64,000 nt of DNA from Pseudoflavonifractor sp. An44 (GTDB lineage: Bacteria; Bacillota; Clostridia; Oscillospirales; Oscillospiraceae), in assembly GCF_002161675.1 (NCBI RefSeq), contig NZ_NFIH01000014.1:1-64000 (forward strand), in the 5' to 3' direction. A program made the position numbers and the translations under genes. Positions 44,416 through 52,713 of the stretch are shown in pieces. The notes below the pieces were generated by a model. The model was not told the DNA's origin, searched no databases, and saw nothing but the letters and a program-made list of their open reading frames with translations. Each line of letters starts with the position of its first letter. The stretch's first letter is position 1.

Positions 44416-44749
44416 CTGATCGTGATTACCGGATAGCTTTTTATCTATCCCTCCGGGGCTTTCGCCCATTTCCATCGGCATGGCGTCCATGCCCGGCATA
44501 GCATACCTTTTCGCCCAGCAAAGACCGGCAGGCGGCGCGGACTCGTGGAGCCGTTATATTCTGCCGAAACAGGGTCAGGCTCTATGCGTTGCGTGTGACT
44601 TCCTTTTTACAGGCAAGCCTTCCACTCTGATTAGGGCGCGACACCCTTCCAGGTTTCTTCCGCACTGATACCCTCGACCTGCAGCCGGTATTGGTCGAGG
44701 CGGCGAAAGCAACGCCCATTCGCGCATTTCAAGCATTGCCTGTCAGTCC
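44416..44749 (-). other. 334-nt structured intron-like insertion in the VirD4 P-loop
   Basis: It splits GGSGSG^KT: the 5' part ends GGCAGTGGT and the 3' part starts AAAACC. The insert has stops in the virD4 frame and no long ORF. The nucleotides at its ends fit the group I rule (U before, G as last intron base); no target duplication or terminal inverted repeats are seen. It is rich in stems: CCTCGACC / GGTCGAGG, GAGCC / GGCTC, GCATGG / CCATGC, GATAG / CTATC and GGGC-GAAA-GCCC with a GNRA loop. The classical group I R/S core (GACUA/UAGUC) or a group II domain V was not found by eye, so the class is open. Confidence 0.65.
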
Positions 44750-44908
44750 ACCACTGCCGCTTCCTCCAACGACAAGGACATTTTTATTCCGGGCATAAGC
44801 CGGATTTTTGGGCCTGCCGGACATCATCAGCCCCTCCGTCTGGGTCAGAATGATGTTATTTTCCGGCTTAGGGTCCATAAAGGGAGCAATATCCGCTTTC
44901 GTGCCCCA
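44750..44908 (-). pseudogene. virD4: VirD4 coupling protein, middle part
   Basis: The frame gives WGTKADIAPFMDPKPENNII, then LTQTEGLMMSGRPKNPAYAR and NKNVLVVGGSGSG, the stretch of TraG/VirD4 proteins between the N-terminal EYGSARW and the Walker A lysine. It is bounded by element B on one side (TGG core 44906-44908) and the intron-like insert on the other. No stop lies within it. Confidence 0.9.
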
Positions 44909-45003
44909 TGAAGCGTTTTGTCAAGTGCTATTTTGAGTTATTGACGCACAATCAAAGTGAAAGCGCGAAAGTGCAAAGCGCAAAGGGTCTGCACTTTGCG
45001 TTT

Positions 45004-46905
45004 TCAGCTTGCGGGTTCGGGCGGCTGCTTCTTCTTGATGAAGTTGTACCATTGACCGCCGACGCGCCTTGCATCCAAAACACCGCCCATGTTGCGCTTG
45101 GCGTTCTGCACCGTCCTTTCAGATATTCCGGCTTCGGCTGCGGCCTTTACAATTTCCTCGCTGGCAAGCTCTTTCCCGTCTGCAAGCAGGTCAAGTATCA
45201 GCCGTTCCGCCTGTTCGGTCTTGGTGGCCGTGTTGCCGCCCGCGCCGGATAGCAGCTCGTCGGCGGTAATGTCATACTCGCCTATCCACGAAAAGCCCGT
45301 TTCCGGGTCAAGGCAAAAGGCAACGGGCTTGCCCTCCGGCGCAAGGGAAGATTTGTCATGGACGATAACGCGCACATTTGGCTCCCGCTTCACGCGCCCA
45401 ATCAGCAGGACGCTCCTTGCTGCGGCGCGGAAGTCAATAGAACCTAAGCCCCGGTATGCGCTCTGTCCTCCGGCGGCTTTATTCAAGTGTCCGATAAGGA
45501 TAACGGCGCACCCGGTACGCTCGGCAACATCGGCAAGGCGGCGGAACATGGGGCGCACCTCGTTTGCCCTGTTCATGTCGGTCTTTTCGCCCATGTACGC
45601 CTGTATGGGGTCAAGGATAATCAGCCGCGCCCCGGTCTGCCGGATAGCTCTCTCTATGCGCTCGTCGGAAAGGGAAAGCCCCTGCTTGCTCTCATCAATG
45701 ACAAGAACACGGTCAAGGTCTGCTTCGGCTTCCATAAGGCGGGGCTTGATGGTGTCGCCCAAACCGTCCTCGGCGGTCTGGTAAATCACATTGAATGGCT
45801 CATGCGCTGCCATGTGGGGGAACGGCTTGCGGTTGGTACAAGCGGCGGCAAGGCGTAGGGCAAAGGTGGTCTTGCCCTCGCCGGGGTTGCCTTGCACAAT
45901 GGTTACTTTCCCAAACGGGATATACGGCTCCCATAGCCATTCAACGGTCTGCGTGTCAACCTCGCTCATGCGGATAATCTCGACGGTTTCTTCCTGCGGC
46001 GGCTCTTTCAAGCCGTAAACAGCTTCCCGGATATACTTCCCGTCTGTGATTTCTGCCCGGTGCTGCAATACCTCGTTCCAATCCTTGAAAAGAGGGATAA
46101 GCCGGTGGACGGTATAGCCCTCCGGCATGAGCTTTACAAGGCGGCTGCAAGCGTCGTTCCCGGCTTCATCGCTGTCAAGGCAGAGGTAAACGGTCTTGAT
46201 GTTCGGACGGTCAGAGAGAAAGCGGAGCAGGGCTTTTTCTCCCACGCCGCCCAATGACAGGTAGCTTTGCTTCTGCCATTCCTTTTTGAACAGGCAGAGG
46301 AAAGAGATCAGGTCAATGGGTGCTTCAAAGACAAACAATCTTTCGCCCTCGCCCCGGTAACAGAAGTTAAAGGCTTTGTCGCTGCCTTTCACATCAAGCC
46401 GGAAGTTTCCCGCCGTTCCTTTGCTGTGGGCGTAGCGCGGTATTCCGTCCTCGTCCCGCCCCACAAATACGGCGTTGTGGTGGGCTGCGTCCTCGTAAAT
46501 ATCGCCGCGGGCAAAGAAAAAGCCCGTCACATCTTCATCAATGCGGCGGGCTGTTGTGAGGTAGTTCCTCGCTGTTCGGTTGTCGCTGTTTGGGGGTGGT
46601 AGCCGGAAGTCGGATAGGGACGCGGGGCAAGGTCTGTCCGGCGGCGGTGCGGCTCCCTTTTCTCCTGTGAGAAGTTCTACGGCTTCGGTGAAGCTCTTGC
46701 CGAAAAACTCCATAACAAAATCAACGGGGCCGCCGCCCTTGCTCTGGCTGTGCCTGTACCACTTGTTTCCCCGGACGGTCAAGCTGTCGTGCCGTTTCCA
46801 GCGGTATTCATTCCCGGCGCGGGTAAGCTGCTCGCCCTGTGATTGCAGGAAAGAAACAAGGTCGGCTTGGTTCGCCCGGTCTATCTGTTCTTGGGTGTAA
46901 TACAA
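45004..46905 (-). CDS. Primase-helicase fusion: DUF3991/TOPRIM + RepA-like ATPase
   Basis: About 633 residues from TTG 46905 (GGAG 9 nt before). N-terminal DUF3991-type region (QIDRANQADLVSFLQSQGEQ, GGGPVDFVMEFFGKSFTEAV), a TOPRIM domain (VFEAPIDLISF, YLCLDSDEAGNDA), then a RecA-like helicase domain with Walker A GNPGEGKTTFA and Walker B LIILDPIQAYMGEKTD, and a C-terminal winged helix. It probably primes and unwinds DNA for replication of the excised element. Last gene of the element at this end. The first half is homologous to the ICE protein at 58883-59863. Confidence 0.88.
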   Translation of the reverse strand: MYYTQEQIDRANQADLVSFLQSQGEQLTRAGNEYRWKRHDSLTVRGNKWYRHSQSKGGGPVDFVMEFFGKSFTEAVELLTGEKGAAPPPDRPCPASLSDFRLPPPNSDNRTARNYLTTARRIDEDVTGFFFARGDIYEDAAHHNAVFVGRDEDGIPRYAHSKGTAGNFRLDVKGSDKAFNFCYRGEGERLFVFEAPIDLISFLCLFKKEWQKQSYLSLGGVGEKALLRFLSDRPNIKTVYLCLDSDEAGNDACSRLVKLMPEGYTVHRLIPLFKDWNEVLQHRAEITDGKYIREAVYGLKEPPQEETVEIIRMSEVDTQTVEWLWEPYIPFGKVTIVQGNPGEGKTTFALRLAAACTNRKPFPHMAAHEPFNVIYQTAEDGLGDTIKPRLMEAEADLDRVLVIDESKQGLSLSDERIERAIRQTGARLIILDPIQAYMGEKTDMNRANEVRPMFRRLADVAERTGCAVILIGHLNKAAGGQSAYRGLGSIDFRAAARSVLLIGRVKREPNVRVIVHDKSSLAPEGKPVAFCLDPETGFSWIGEYDITADELLSGAGGNTATKTEQAERLILDLLADGKELASEEIVKAAAEAGISERTVQNAKRNMGGVLDARRVGGQWYNFIKKKQPPEPAS

Positions 46906-46920
46906 AAAGCTCAACTCCTT

Positions 46921-48420
46921 TCATCGTTCTAAGTCGTGCCGCTTGGCGCGGGTCTGCTCCGGCTGGTCGGCTTTCAGCGCAATGTCAACACACTTGCGGA
47001 TATTGTGCAGCTCGGCAACCTCGGCGCGGGTTTCTTTCAGCTTGGTATATTCCGCTGTTCTCTGCCCGCTGAGAGTGGCGTACTCTTTTTCCCATTCAGA
47101 GATAGGCAAGGTCTTTGTCCCTTTCGGCAGATTTGCATGGAGATAGCGGCTCGCTGCGTTCCATAGCGTAAGCTCGGCGCGGTGGGCTTCCTCGTACTTG
47201 TCGCGCTTGCTCGTCCAGCCATTTTTCAGCTTTTTCAGCTCGTCGTGAATGGGCTTGTACTCGGTGTAGTTCTTCCCGTATTCAATCAGCTTTTGCAATT
47301 CTTTCATGCGCTTCTCGGCGGTTTTCATGCCCTCCCGGATAGCGTCGGCTTGGTCGCTGACAGAGGAAAGGGCAGCGTCCAGCTCGTCAAGGGTGGAAAT
47401 GCCATGCTCGGAAAGATAGTTGACCGCCTTTGCAACGGTTTTCAGTTCGTCGGCGGTGTGCTGCCTTTGCCAACTCTGCGAATACTTCCGGCTCTTTTCT
47501 CTCTGAACGCTTAAATACTTCATCAGCAGATTTGCAAGGCCGGGGGATTGCGGGGGCTGCTCCGGGGCGGTTTCCCGCGCCTTGAACAGTTCGCCAATCC
47601 ATTCTTTGAGCTTTCCAATCTGCGCCCGGATTTCCCGGATAAGGCGGTTTGCTTTTTGGATATTCCGGTTCAGCTCGCCTTTCTCGGTGGCTATGCCTTT
47701 CTTCTCCATTTGACAGGCCGCCACGCCCATGTGGACGGTGGGCAGCTCGTCAATGCCGCGCTCGGCGTTGCTGCGGTGGTCGATGCGCTCCGGGCTTCCG
47801 GCGCGTTCAAGGTAGGCGTTTGAAATATCCGCCCATGCCTTGCGCCATAAAAGCGCGTTGCCCTTGTCGTTCCAGCCGGTCAGGTCAACTTTGCGGGCCT
47901 TGTATTTGCCGCTTGGCAAGCGAATACGCTCGCCGTTTTCATCAAGGTCATATTCCTTTTTGGACTTCGCCGCCCATGCGCCGCGCTCGTCAAGGGGGCG
48001 CATGGTAAGCATGATGTGACAATGGGGATTGCCCTTGCCGGTGTCGTGAATGGCGTAATCAACGCACATTCCTCTGGAAACAAATTGAGAGGAACAGTAT
48101 TCCCGGACAAGCCGGATCTGTTCCTCTCTGGATAACTCTATGGGAAGCGCCGCGTCAATCTCTCTGGCAAGCTGGGCGTTCCCGGCTTTCTCGTAAAGCT
48201 CCACGCTGTTCCACAAGGTTGAACGGTCAGAGAAAGAGGGCGGGGCATTGGGCGGCAGTAGGATTTCCGTATGGACAACACCGCCTTTGCGGGTGTAGTC
48301 GTGGGTCATTCCGTCCCACTCATTTGTCAACTTTTCGCCGCTTCGGTAGGCGGCTGCGGCAACGGCTGATTTGCCCTTGCCCCGGCTGACAATGCTGATA
48401 TTACAATGGTAGATGGCTAT
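46921..48420 (-). CDS. mobA: MobA/MobL relaxase, MobQ type
   Basis: About 499 residues reading (M)AIYHCNISIVSRGKGKSAVA then AAAYRSGEKL, the hallmark N-terminus of MobQ relaxases; the metal motif is HDTGKGNPHCHIMLTMRPL. The C-terminal part is coiled-coil. It nicks the RSF1010-like oriT found 200 nt upstream (48645-48656). The start is unusual: GGGAGG then, 9 nt on, ATA (48420); no ATG, and the in-frame GTG at 48429 overlaps the ribosome site. The longer open frame to 48627 runs through the stem-loop region and is unlikely to be translated. Confidence 0.9.
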   Translation of the reverse strand: MAIYHCNISIVSRGKGKSAVAAAAYRSGEKLTNEWDGMTHDYTRKGGVVHTEILLPPNAPPSFSDRSTLWNSVELYEKAGNAQLAREIDAALPIELSREEQIRLVREYCSSQFVSRGMCVDYAIHDTGKGNPHCHIMLTMRPLDERGAWAAKSKKEYDLDENGERIRLPSGKYKARKVDLTGWNDKGNALLWRKAWADISNAYLERAGSPERIDHRSNAERGIDELPTVHMGVAACQMEKKGIATEKGELNRNIQKANRLIREIRAQIGKLKEWIGELFKARETAPEQPPQSPGLANLLMKYLSVQREKSRKYSQSWQRQHTADELKTVAKAVNYLSEHGISTLDELDAALSSVSDQADAIREGMKTAEKRMKELQKLIEYGKNYTEYKPIHDELKKLKNGWTSKRDKYEEAHRAELTLWNAASRYLHANLPKGTKTLPISEWEKEYATLSGQRTAEYTKLKETRAEVAELHNIRKCVDIALKADQPEQTRAKRHDLER

Positions 48421-48504
48421 GGGTATCACCTCCCGGATAGGATAATAAAACCCGCAAAAATGGTACAGACGCCAACGGCGGGTGTACTGTTTTTGTGGGT
48501 GTGC

Positions 48505-48660
48505 AGGGATAGCCGCGTAAGCGGCGCAAGGGGTGCAGCCCCTTGTTGCGGCAAAGCCGCCAATGTCGGTCAGAGAGGGAAGCAAGCGGCTTTCTCTCTG
48601 TGCCGACAAGCCCTCGGCAGAGCGCACGCACCCGTAAGGGTGTATAAGTGCGCCCTTTGT
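48505..48660. other. oriT: oriT of element B (RSF1010/MobQ type)
   Basis: TAAGTGCGCCCT at 48645-48656 equals the nick-region core of RSF1010/R1162-family origins, and the hairpin CACCC-GTAA-GGGTG (48629-48642) lies immediately 5' of it, as in that family. Further stem-loops upstream are GCCGC-GTAA-GCGGC, AAGGGG / CCCCTT and GCGGC-AAA-GCCGC (about 48510-48565). It sits directly upstream of a MobQ relaxase, which supports the call. Confidence 0.8.
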
Positions 48661-48670
48661 GCCAAAGGGA

Positions 48671-48967
48671 TTATTCGCTTTTCCCGCCCTTGGTGCGTTT
48701 TTTCAGATAAGCCCGCGCTTCCTCGCTCGTCAAGGCAAGCCGGAGAAAGGCGGCGGCTTCCTCGTCGGTCATGGTCTTGGCTTCCGGCACAATGCTCTCA
48801 AAGACCGCACCCCGGACGATCAGCCGATGGCTGCGCGTCCTGCGTTCCTCTTGGGATAACTTTTGCCGCAACACCTTTTCCCGGTTTTCAAGCTGCCGGA
48901 TTTTCTTCTTCCCGTCCTCAATCTCGGCTTGCAATTCCTCGCGGTTTTTTTCTCTCGGTTTCGTCAT
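48671..48967 (-). CDS. DUF3847 protein, mobilisation accessory
   Basis: A 98-residue protein: coiled-coil N-terminus (NREELQAEIEDGKKKIRQLE), then RTRSHRLIVRGAVFESIVPE and a short helical end. It fits DUF3847, found directly upstream of MobQ relaxases in Firmicutes elements, probably an oriT-binding helper comparable to MobC. It is separated from mobA by the oriT. Confidence 0.75.
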   Translation of the reverse strand: MTKPREKNREELQAEIEDGKKKIRQLENREKVLRQKLSQEERRTRSHRLIVRGAVFESIVPEAKTMTDEEAAAFLRLALTSEEARAYLKKRTKGGKSE

Positions 48968-49000
48968 GGGTGGTCACTCCTTTCTACCTGTCGGCATAGA

Positions 49001-49033
49001 AAAAGGACAGTCGATTTCCTCGGCTGTCCTTTT
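49001..49033. terminator. Bidirectional terminator in element B
   Basis: AAAAGGACAG / CTGTCCTTTT, a perfect 10-bp stem with A and T runs, between the rRNA methylase stop and the DUF3847 start. It ends the methylase transcript. Confidence 0.82.
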
Positions 49034-49098
49034 GATTAGGGTGTTTGGTTTACTCCGTTCTGCTCAATAAATGGGAATATTAAATATCAATACGCCCT

Positions 49099-49932
49099 TT
49101 AATACATTCCTATTAAAACATCAGCTTCGATTGTCAAATGTGTGAGAGTACGCCAATCAACGCAATCTTTTTCAACGCAAAAGAGAAGCGGCGTCATTTC
49201 AATAAACGACATTCTTTGTTCTGATGACAACTGTACGGTGGCTGAAACCGTTTCTCTTGAAATGGTTTTAAGATATTTCTCAAAATATTCAACGACAGAC
49301 TCATTTGAATAATCTGGATTTTTCAAGTGTGCTTGCACTTTAGTCCTGATTTCCCTCAAATGATTTTTCGTAGGAATTACTTTCACAACATATCCGTTAG
49401 GAGATAGCAATCGCTGAAATTCTTTGTAGTGTGCAGGCGAAAATATGTCTAAAATACAATCCATACTTCCGTCTTTCAAAGGGATTTTTGATAAGTCAGT
49501 AACAAACCACTTCACTGCTTTGCGCTTGTCTTTTTTTGATGCAATCTGTATTGCCTCCCTTGACAAGTCAAAGGCAAAGATGTTTCGTTCTGTTCTTTGC
49601 TGTATCTGCCTTGCATAGAAACCCTCGCCGCAACCAACATCTAAAATGTTTCTTATAGATGGCGTATCAGAAATAAACTGTATGATTTTCTCCAACACAA
49701 CATCATACATGCCATACTCCAAAATTTGGTGCCGGTTGTCAAAAGACCGCTTGCTGTAGTTGGTTTTGGGCGATGATTTTAACAACAAATTTACATACCC
49801 ATATCTTGAAATATCAAAGCAATGTCCATGTCTACAAATTAGGCTATTGCCTTGTATATCCATTGATTTTGTGCAAATTGGGCATTGAAAATAAACCTTG
49901 CTGTCTGCAAAGCGTGATAAATTATTATTCAT
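49099..49932 (-). CDS. RlmA/TlrB-like 23S rRNA (guanine-N1) methyltransferase
   Basis: A 277-residue protein. N-terminal zinc-ribbon FQCPICTKSM ... LICRHGHCF is characteristic of RlmA-type enzymes; the SAM motif is ILDVGCGEGFYARQI, followed by FAFDLSREAIQIA and LKDGSMDCILDIFSPAHYKE. The family methylates N1 of G745/G748 in helix 35 of 23S rRNA; the G748 enzymes (TlrB, RlmAII) contribute to resistance to tylosin-type macrolides. It is AT-rich cargo. An upstream leader peptide with the macrolide-arrest motif MRLR supports a drug-inducible resistance role. Start behind CGGAGG. Confidence 0.85.
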   Translation of the reverse strand: MNNNLSRFADSKVYFQCPICTKSMDIQGNSLICRHGHCFDISRYGYVNLLLKSSPKTNYSKRSFDNRHQILEYGMYDVVLEKIIQFISDTPSIRNILDVGCGEGFYARQIQQRTERNIFAFDLSREAIQIASKKDKRKAVKWFVTDLSKIPLKDGSMDCILDIFSPAHYKEFQRLLSPNGYVVKVIPTKNHLREIRTKVQAHLKNPDYSNESVVEYFEKYLKTISRETVSATVQLSSEQRMSFIEMTPLLFCVEKDCVDWRTLTHLTIEADVLIGMY

Positions 49933-49969
49933 TTGTTTTTCCTCCGTAATTACATCTCTGCTTCAATAA

Positions 49970-50051
49970 GCGAGTTATGCAATACGGATAACCGCAACAT
50001 AACTCGCGGTTTTATCTTAATCTCATAAATGTAACCATTGTGTTGTCCTCC
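49970..50051 (-). promoter_or_regulatory. Macrolide-type leader peptide and alternative hairpins
   Basis: GGAGG (50047-50051) precedes a 9-codon frame, MVTFMRLR then TAA (50012-50038). MRLR is the known macrolide-dependent ribosome arrest motif of leaders such as ErmDL and MsrSA. Directly after it AACCGC / GCGGTT (paired arms 49990-49995 and 50006-50011) and GCGAGTTATG / CATAACTCGC (49970-49979 and 49998-50007) share bases and cannot form together. Stalling on MRLR would favour the second fold, altering expression of the methylase 38 nt downstream. No T-run is seen, so control may be translational. Confidence 0.75.
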
Positions 50052-50117
50052 AATCAATTCCGCAGTATTACTCTGCTTTTAGAAAAAGTATAGCACAAAA
50101 CTATGAACATTTCCACT

Positions 50118-50414
50118 CTATTTCAGCCTGTCGGCGGCGTTGCTCTCTCTGGCGTACCGCCGCGCCGCTTCCCGCCGTTCCTCGCTGTATGGGGCGGTCA
50201 GACGGAAAGAGAAGCGGCCTTTCTCAATGTCAAACTCCATGCAGCCCGTTTCCGGGTCTGCGTCGGTCTGGCGGCACACATCGGGGTGCTGCTCGGCATA
50301 GGCGGCAAGCCGCTTCTTCAAGTCGGTATTGTGGGTACGGATATGGATCAACGGGTCTTTCTCATCAAACCAGATGTCTGTGGTCTTTTTTTGCTTGGGA
50401 AGCCCTGTTCGCAT
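50118..50414 (-). CDS. Small unknown protein of element B
   Basis: A 98-residue acidic protein (TTDIWFDEKDPLIHIRTHNT, MEFDIEKGRFSFRLTAPYSE) often seen in Firmicutes mobilisable elements of this kind; function unknown. It contains no Cys cluster beyond two residues and no membrane segment. It lies between the TnpW-like gene and the methylase leader on the same strand. ATG at 50414 has AAAGGAG before it. Confidence 0.6.
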   Translation of the reverse strand: MRTGLPKQKKTTDIWFDEKDPLIHIRTHNTDLKKRLAAYAEQHPDVCRQTDADPETGCMEFDIEKGRFSFRLTAPYSEERREAARRYARESNAADRLK

Positions 50415-50548
50415 AAACTCTCCTTTCTGCGCCCCTGTTACGCAATAGGGGCATTTTTCGGGTGTTTTCTCCGGCTCTTGACTTGGAGAAAACGGCGTTT
50501 TTGACGATAAAAACCGCCCGGACGGGGAATGTATCGTCGGGGCGGCTG

Positions 50549-50728
50549 TTATCGCAAAATTTCCGATTTTTCCGGCTCTTGACCGTCCTGCAAGCTGTCG
50601 GCAAGTATCACTTTGAGCAGCTTGTCGCGGAATGTTTCTGTGCCGCTGTGATTGAAAAACAATTCCGCAACGATGGTCTGTCCGTTCTTCTGTGTCGTGA
50701 TGATACTGTCGGGGGTCTGTTCTGCCAT
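50549..50728 (-). CDS. TnpW-family transposon protein of element B
   Basis: A 59-residue protein (MAEQTPDSIITTQKNGQTIV, AELFFNHSGTETFRDKLLKV) started at ATG 50728 behind AAAGGAG. It aligns in layout with the TnpW-like gene of element A and with small proteins of Tn4451-type elements. It lies just downstream of the recombinase gene, as in element A's mirror arrangement. Confidence 0.65.
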   Translation of the reverse strand: MAEQTPDSIITTQKNGQTIVAELFFNHSGTETFRDKLLKVILADSLQDGQEPEKSEILR

Positions 50729-50806
50729 AGGCGGCTCCTTTCTCCGGGCGCGAAAAAGGGATTTCCCGTAGCCCGGAAAATCCCTCTTAGTTGTCGGTAT
50801 TCTGTT

Positions 50807-52657
50807 TTACTGTGCGGGTGCTGCGGCGGCGGCCTGCGCCTTTCTCCTTGCCCGGTATTCCCGCGCTTTCATGCGGTCATATTCCCGTTGCTTTTCAAGG
50901 TTTCGCGCCCGGTACTCCCTTGAATACTGCCGGTGGTAGGCGCGGCTCTTTTCCTTTTGGGCTTCTTCGATTTCCTCCCGCATTTGCCGGACTTCCTGCT
51001 CCGTAGGCTCTGCAAGCTGCGTCACTTCGTTCTCAAATCTGCCGATATAGTTAAAATATATCCCGATGTGCTGAACAGCCTGTTTTGCCCTTTTCTTGTC
51101 GCGCTCATGCACTTCAATCCGGCTGATAAACTCGTTGAGAATGGCGGGGGTCAGGTCAGTAAAGGCGGCATAGCGTTCCGTCAGCTTCAAAAACTTCTGC
51201 GCCCGCCCTCCCGCGTTCTCATAAGCGGATAGCTGCTCTTGGAGTGTGGCAAGCTCCGTTTTCAGTGTGTAGTATTCTTCCGAATATTTTTGCGACATTT
51301 GCTCATAGCGGTCTTGCGGGATAGTGCCGAGGGCGTTGTCCTCATAGAGCTTATTCAGCACCTTGTCAATCTGTTCAAGGCGTGTCGTGATTTGCGGGAT
51401 ACGTTTCTGCTGCTTCTTGGTCTGGTCGGTCTGCTGCATGGCAAGGTTCTTTTTCACTAAGGCTTCAAACTCCGCCCGGTTGCTGATAGAGTAGTCCTCG
51501 ATTTTCTTCAGCACTTCCGCGACGGTCTGCATGAGCAAGTCCGCGTCGATGATGTGTGGGGAATGGCACTTGGGGTTTTTGGCTTTCCCCTTGTGATACT
51601 CGCTGCAATAGGCAACATGCCGCTTGCCGCCGTTCCTGTAATCTATGCGGATGTGCATTTTTGCGCCGCAATCCTTACAGAAAAGCAAGCCCGACAAAGG
51701 GTGGATTTCCCCGTCCCCGTTGGGGCGTCTGACGGGCGCGTTTTCCAAAATCCGCTGTGCGGTTTCAAAGTCGGCGCGGTCAATAATCGGCTCATGCACA
51801 TTTTCGGTTATCTGCCATTGGCTCCGGTCTACATAGTGGTTCCGCTTGTCCCGGAAATGCTTTGTAGTCTTGAAGTTGACTACATCGCCGCAATACTCCT
51901 GCCGCGTGAGGATATGGGTCAAGGTGACTTTGTTCCACTTGTAGCGGTTATCCTCATTGAGCGCCTTGTTTTTACACGTTCCCCGTCCCCGGTCTTTCAT
52001 GTAGAAAGTAGGGGTAGGGATTTGCTCCTGCGTCAGATATACGGCGATTTGGTTGCGGTTCTTCCCGCCGATAAACAGACGGAAAATAAGGCGCACAACC
52101 TCGGCGGCTTCCTCGTCGATTATCCAAAAATCCTTGTTGTCCGGGTCTTTCATATAGCCGTAGGGGGCTTCGGTGGCAATCGGCTTTCCGCTCATGCCCT
52201 TCGTTTTAATGCCGGTCTTTACTTTCTTGCTGATGTCCTTTGCGTACCACTCCGACATGATGTTGATAAAGGGCGCAAACTCCAATGTGTCGGGCTTCTC
52301 GCTGTCTATCCCGTTGTTGACCGCGATAAAGCGCACATTGTTCCGTCTGAATATCTCCATAGCGTTGCCAACTTGGAGATAGTCGCGCCCCCAGCGCGTC
52401 AGGTCTTTCATAATGCAGACACCGATTTTTCCGTTTTCTACATCGTCCATCATGCGGGAATAGGCAGAACGGTCAAAAAATCTGCCGCTTTCGTCATCGT
52501 CAATGTAGTGCCGGATATTGGTTAAGTGCTGTCCTCTGGCATAGTTCTCCAAAAAGATTTTTTGGTTCTGTATGCTGTTGCTCTCACCGCCGTCCCTGTC
52601 CTCGTCGCCCACGGAAAGGCGGGAGTAAAGGGCGGTAATTTTGCTATAATCAGTCAT
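50807..52657 (-). CDS. Large serine recombinase of element B
   Basis: About 616 residues from ATG 52657 (AGGAGG 8 nt before). Resolvase domain with catalytic Ser in ALYSRLSVGDED (about residue 15) and DLTRWGRDYLQVGNAM, recombinase domain (APYGYMKDPDNKDFWIIDEE), zinc-ribbon (CKDCGAKMHIRIDYRNGGKR), coiled coil and a DUF4368-type end (RIEVHERDKKRAKQ), then a basic tail. It belongs to the TndX/TnpX group and differs clearly from the recombinase of element A. Its first codons are about 60 bp from the element end, inside virD4. Confidence 0.92.
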   Translation of the reverse strand: MTDYSKITALYSRLSVGDEDRDGGESNSIQNQKIFLENYARGQHLTNIRHYIDDDESGRFFDRSAYSRMMDDVENGKIGVCIMKDLTRWGRDYLQVGNAMEIFRRNNVRFIAVNNGIDSEKPDTLEFAPFINIMSEWYAKDISKKVKTGIKTKGMSGKPIATEAPYGYMKDPDNKDFWIIDEEAAEVVRLIFRLFIGGKNRNQIAVYLTQEQIPTPTFYMKDRGRGTCKNKALNEDNRYKWNKVTLTHILTRQEYCGDVVNFKTTKHFRDKRNHYVDRSQWQITENVHEPIIDRADFETAQRILENAPVRRPNGDGEIHPLSGLLFCKDCGAKMHIRIDYRNGGKRHVAYCSEYHKGKAKNPKCHSPHIIDADLLMQTVAEVLKKIEDYSISNRAEFEALVKKNLAMQQTDQTKKQQKRIPQITTRLEQIDKVLNKLYEDNALGTIPQDRYEQMSQKYSEEYYTLKTELATLQEQLSAYENAGGRAQKFLKLTERYAAFTDLTPAILNEFISRIEVHERDKKRAKQAVQHIGIYFNYIGRFENEVTQLAEPTEQEVRQMREEIEEAQKEKSRAYHRQYSREYRARNLEKQREYDRMKAREYRARRKAQAAAAAPAQ

Positions 52658-52713
52658 GTGCATAACCTCCTGTGCGTCCATGTAGGTGTCCTTTACACTT
52701 AAAATTATGCACT

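Noticed and set aside
43018..44499. A 493-aa coupling protein starting MPGMDAMPMEMG inside the insert
   Set aside because: The first 28 residues derive from the intron-like insert, lack a ribosome site and replace the P-loop glycines; the real gene continues upstream at 44750-44908.
44416..44749. Firm classification of the VirD4 insert as a group I intron
   Set aside because: Only the end nucleotides and general structure fit; I could not find the R/S core pairing or a convincing P1 guide sequence, so I call it intron-like only.
48421..48627. A 69-residue N-terminal extension of the MobQ relaxase
   Set aside because: It translates the oriT stem-loops, and homologous relaxases begin at AIYHC; the ribosome site also points to 48420.
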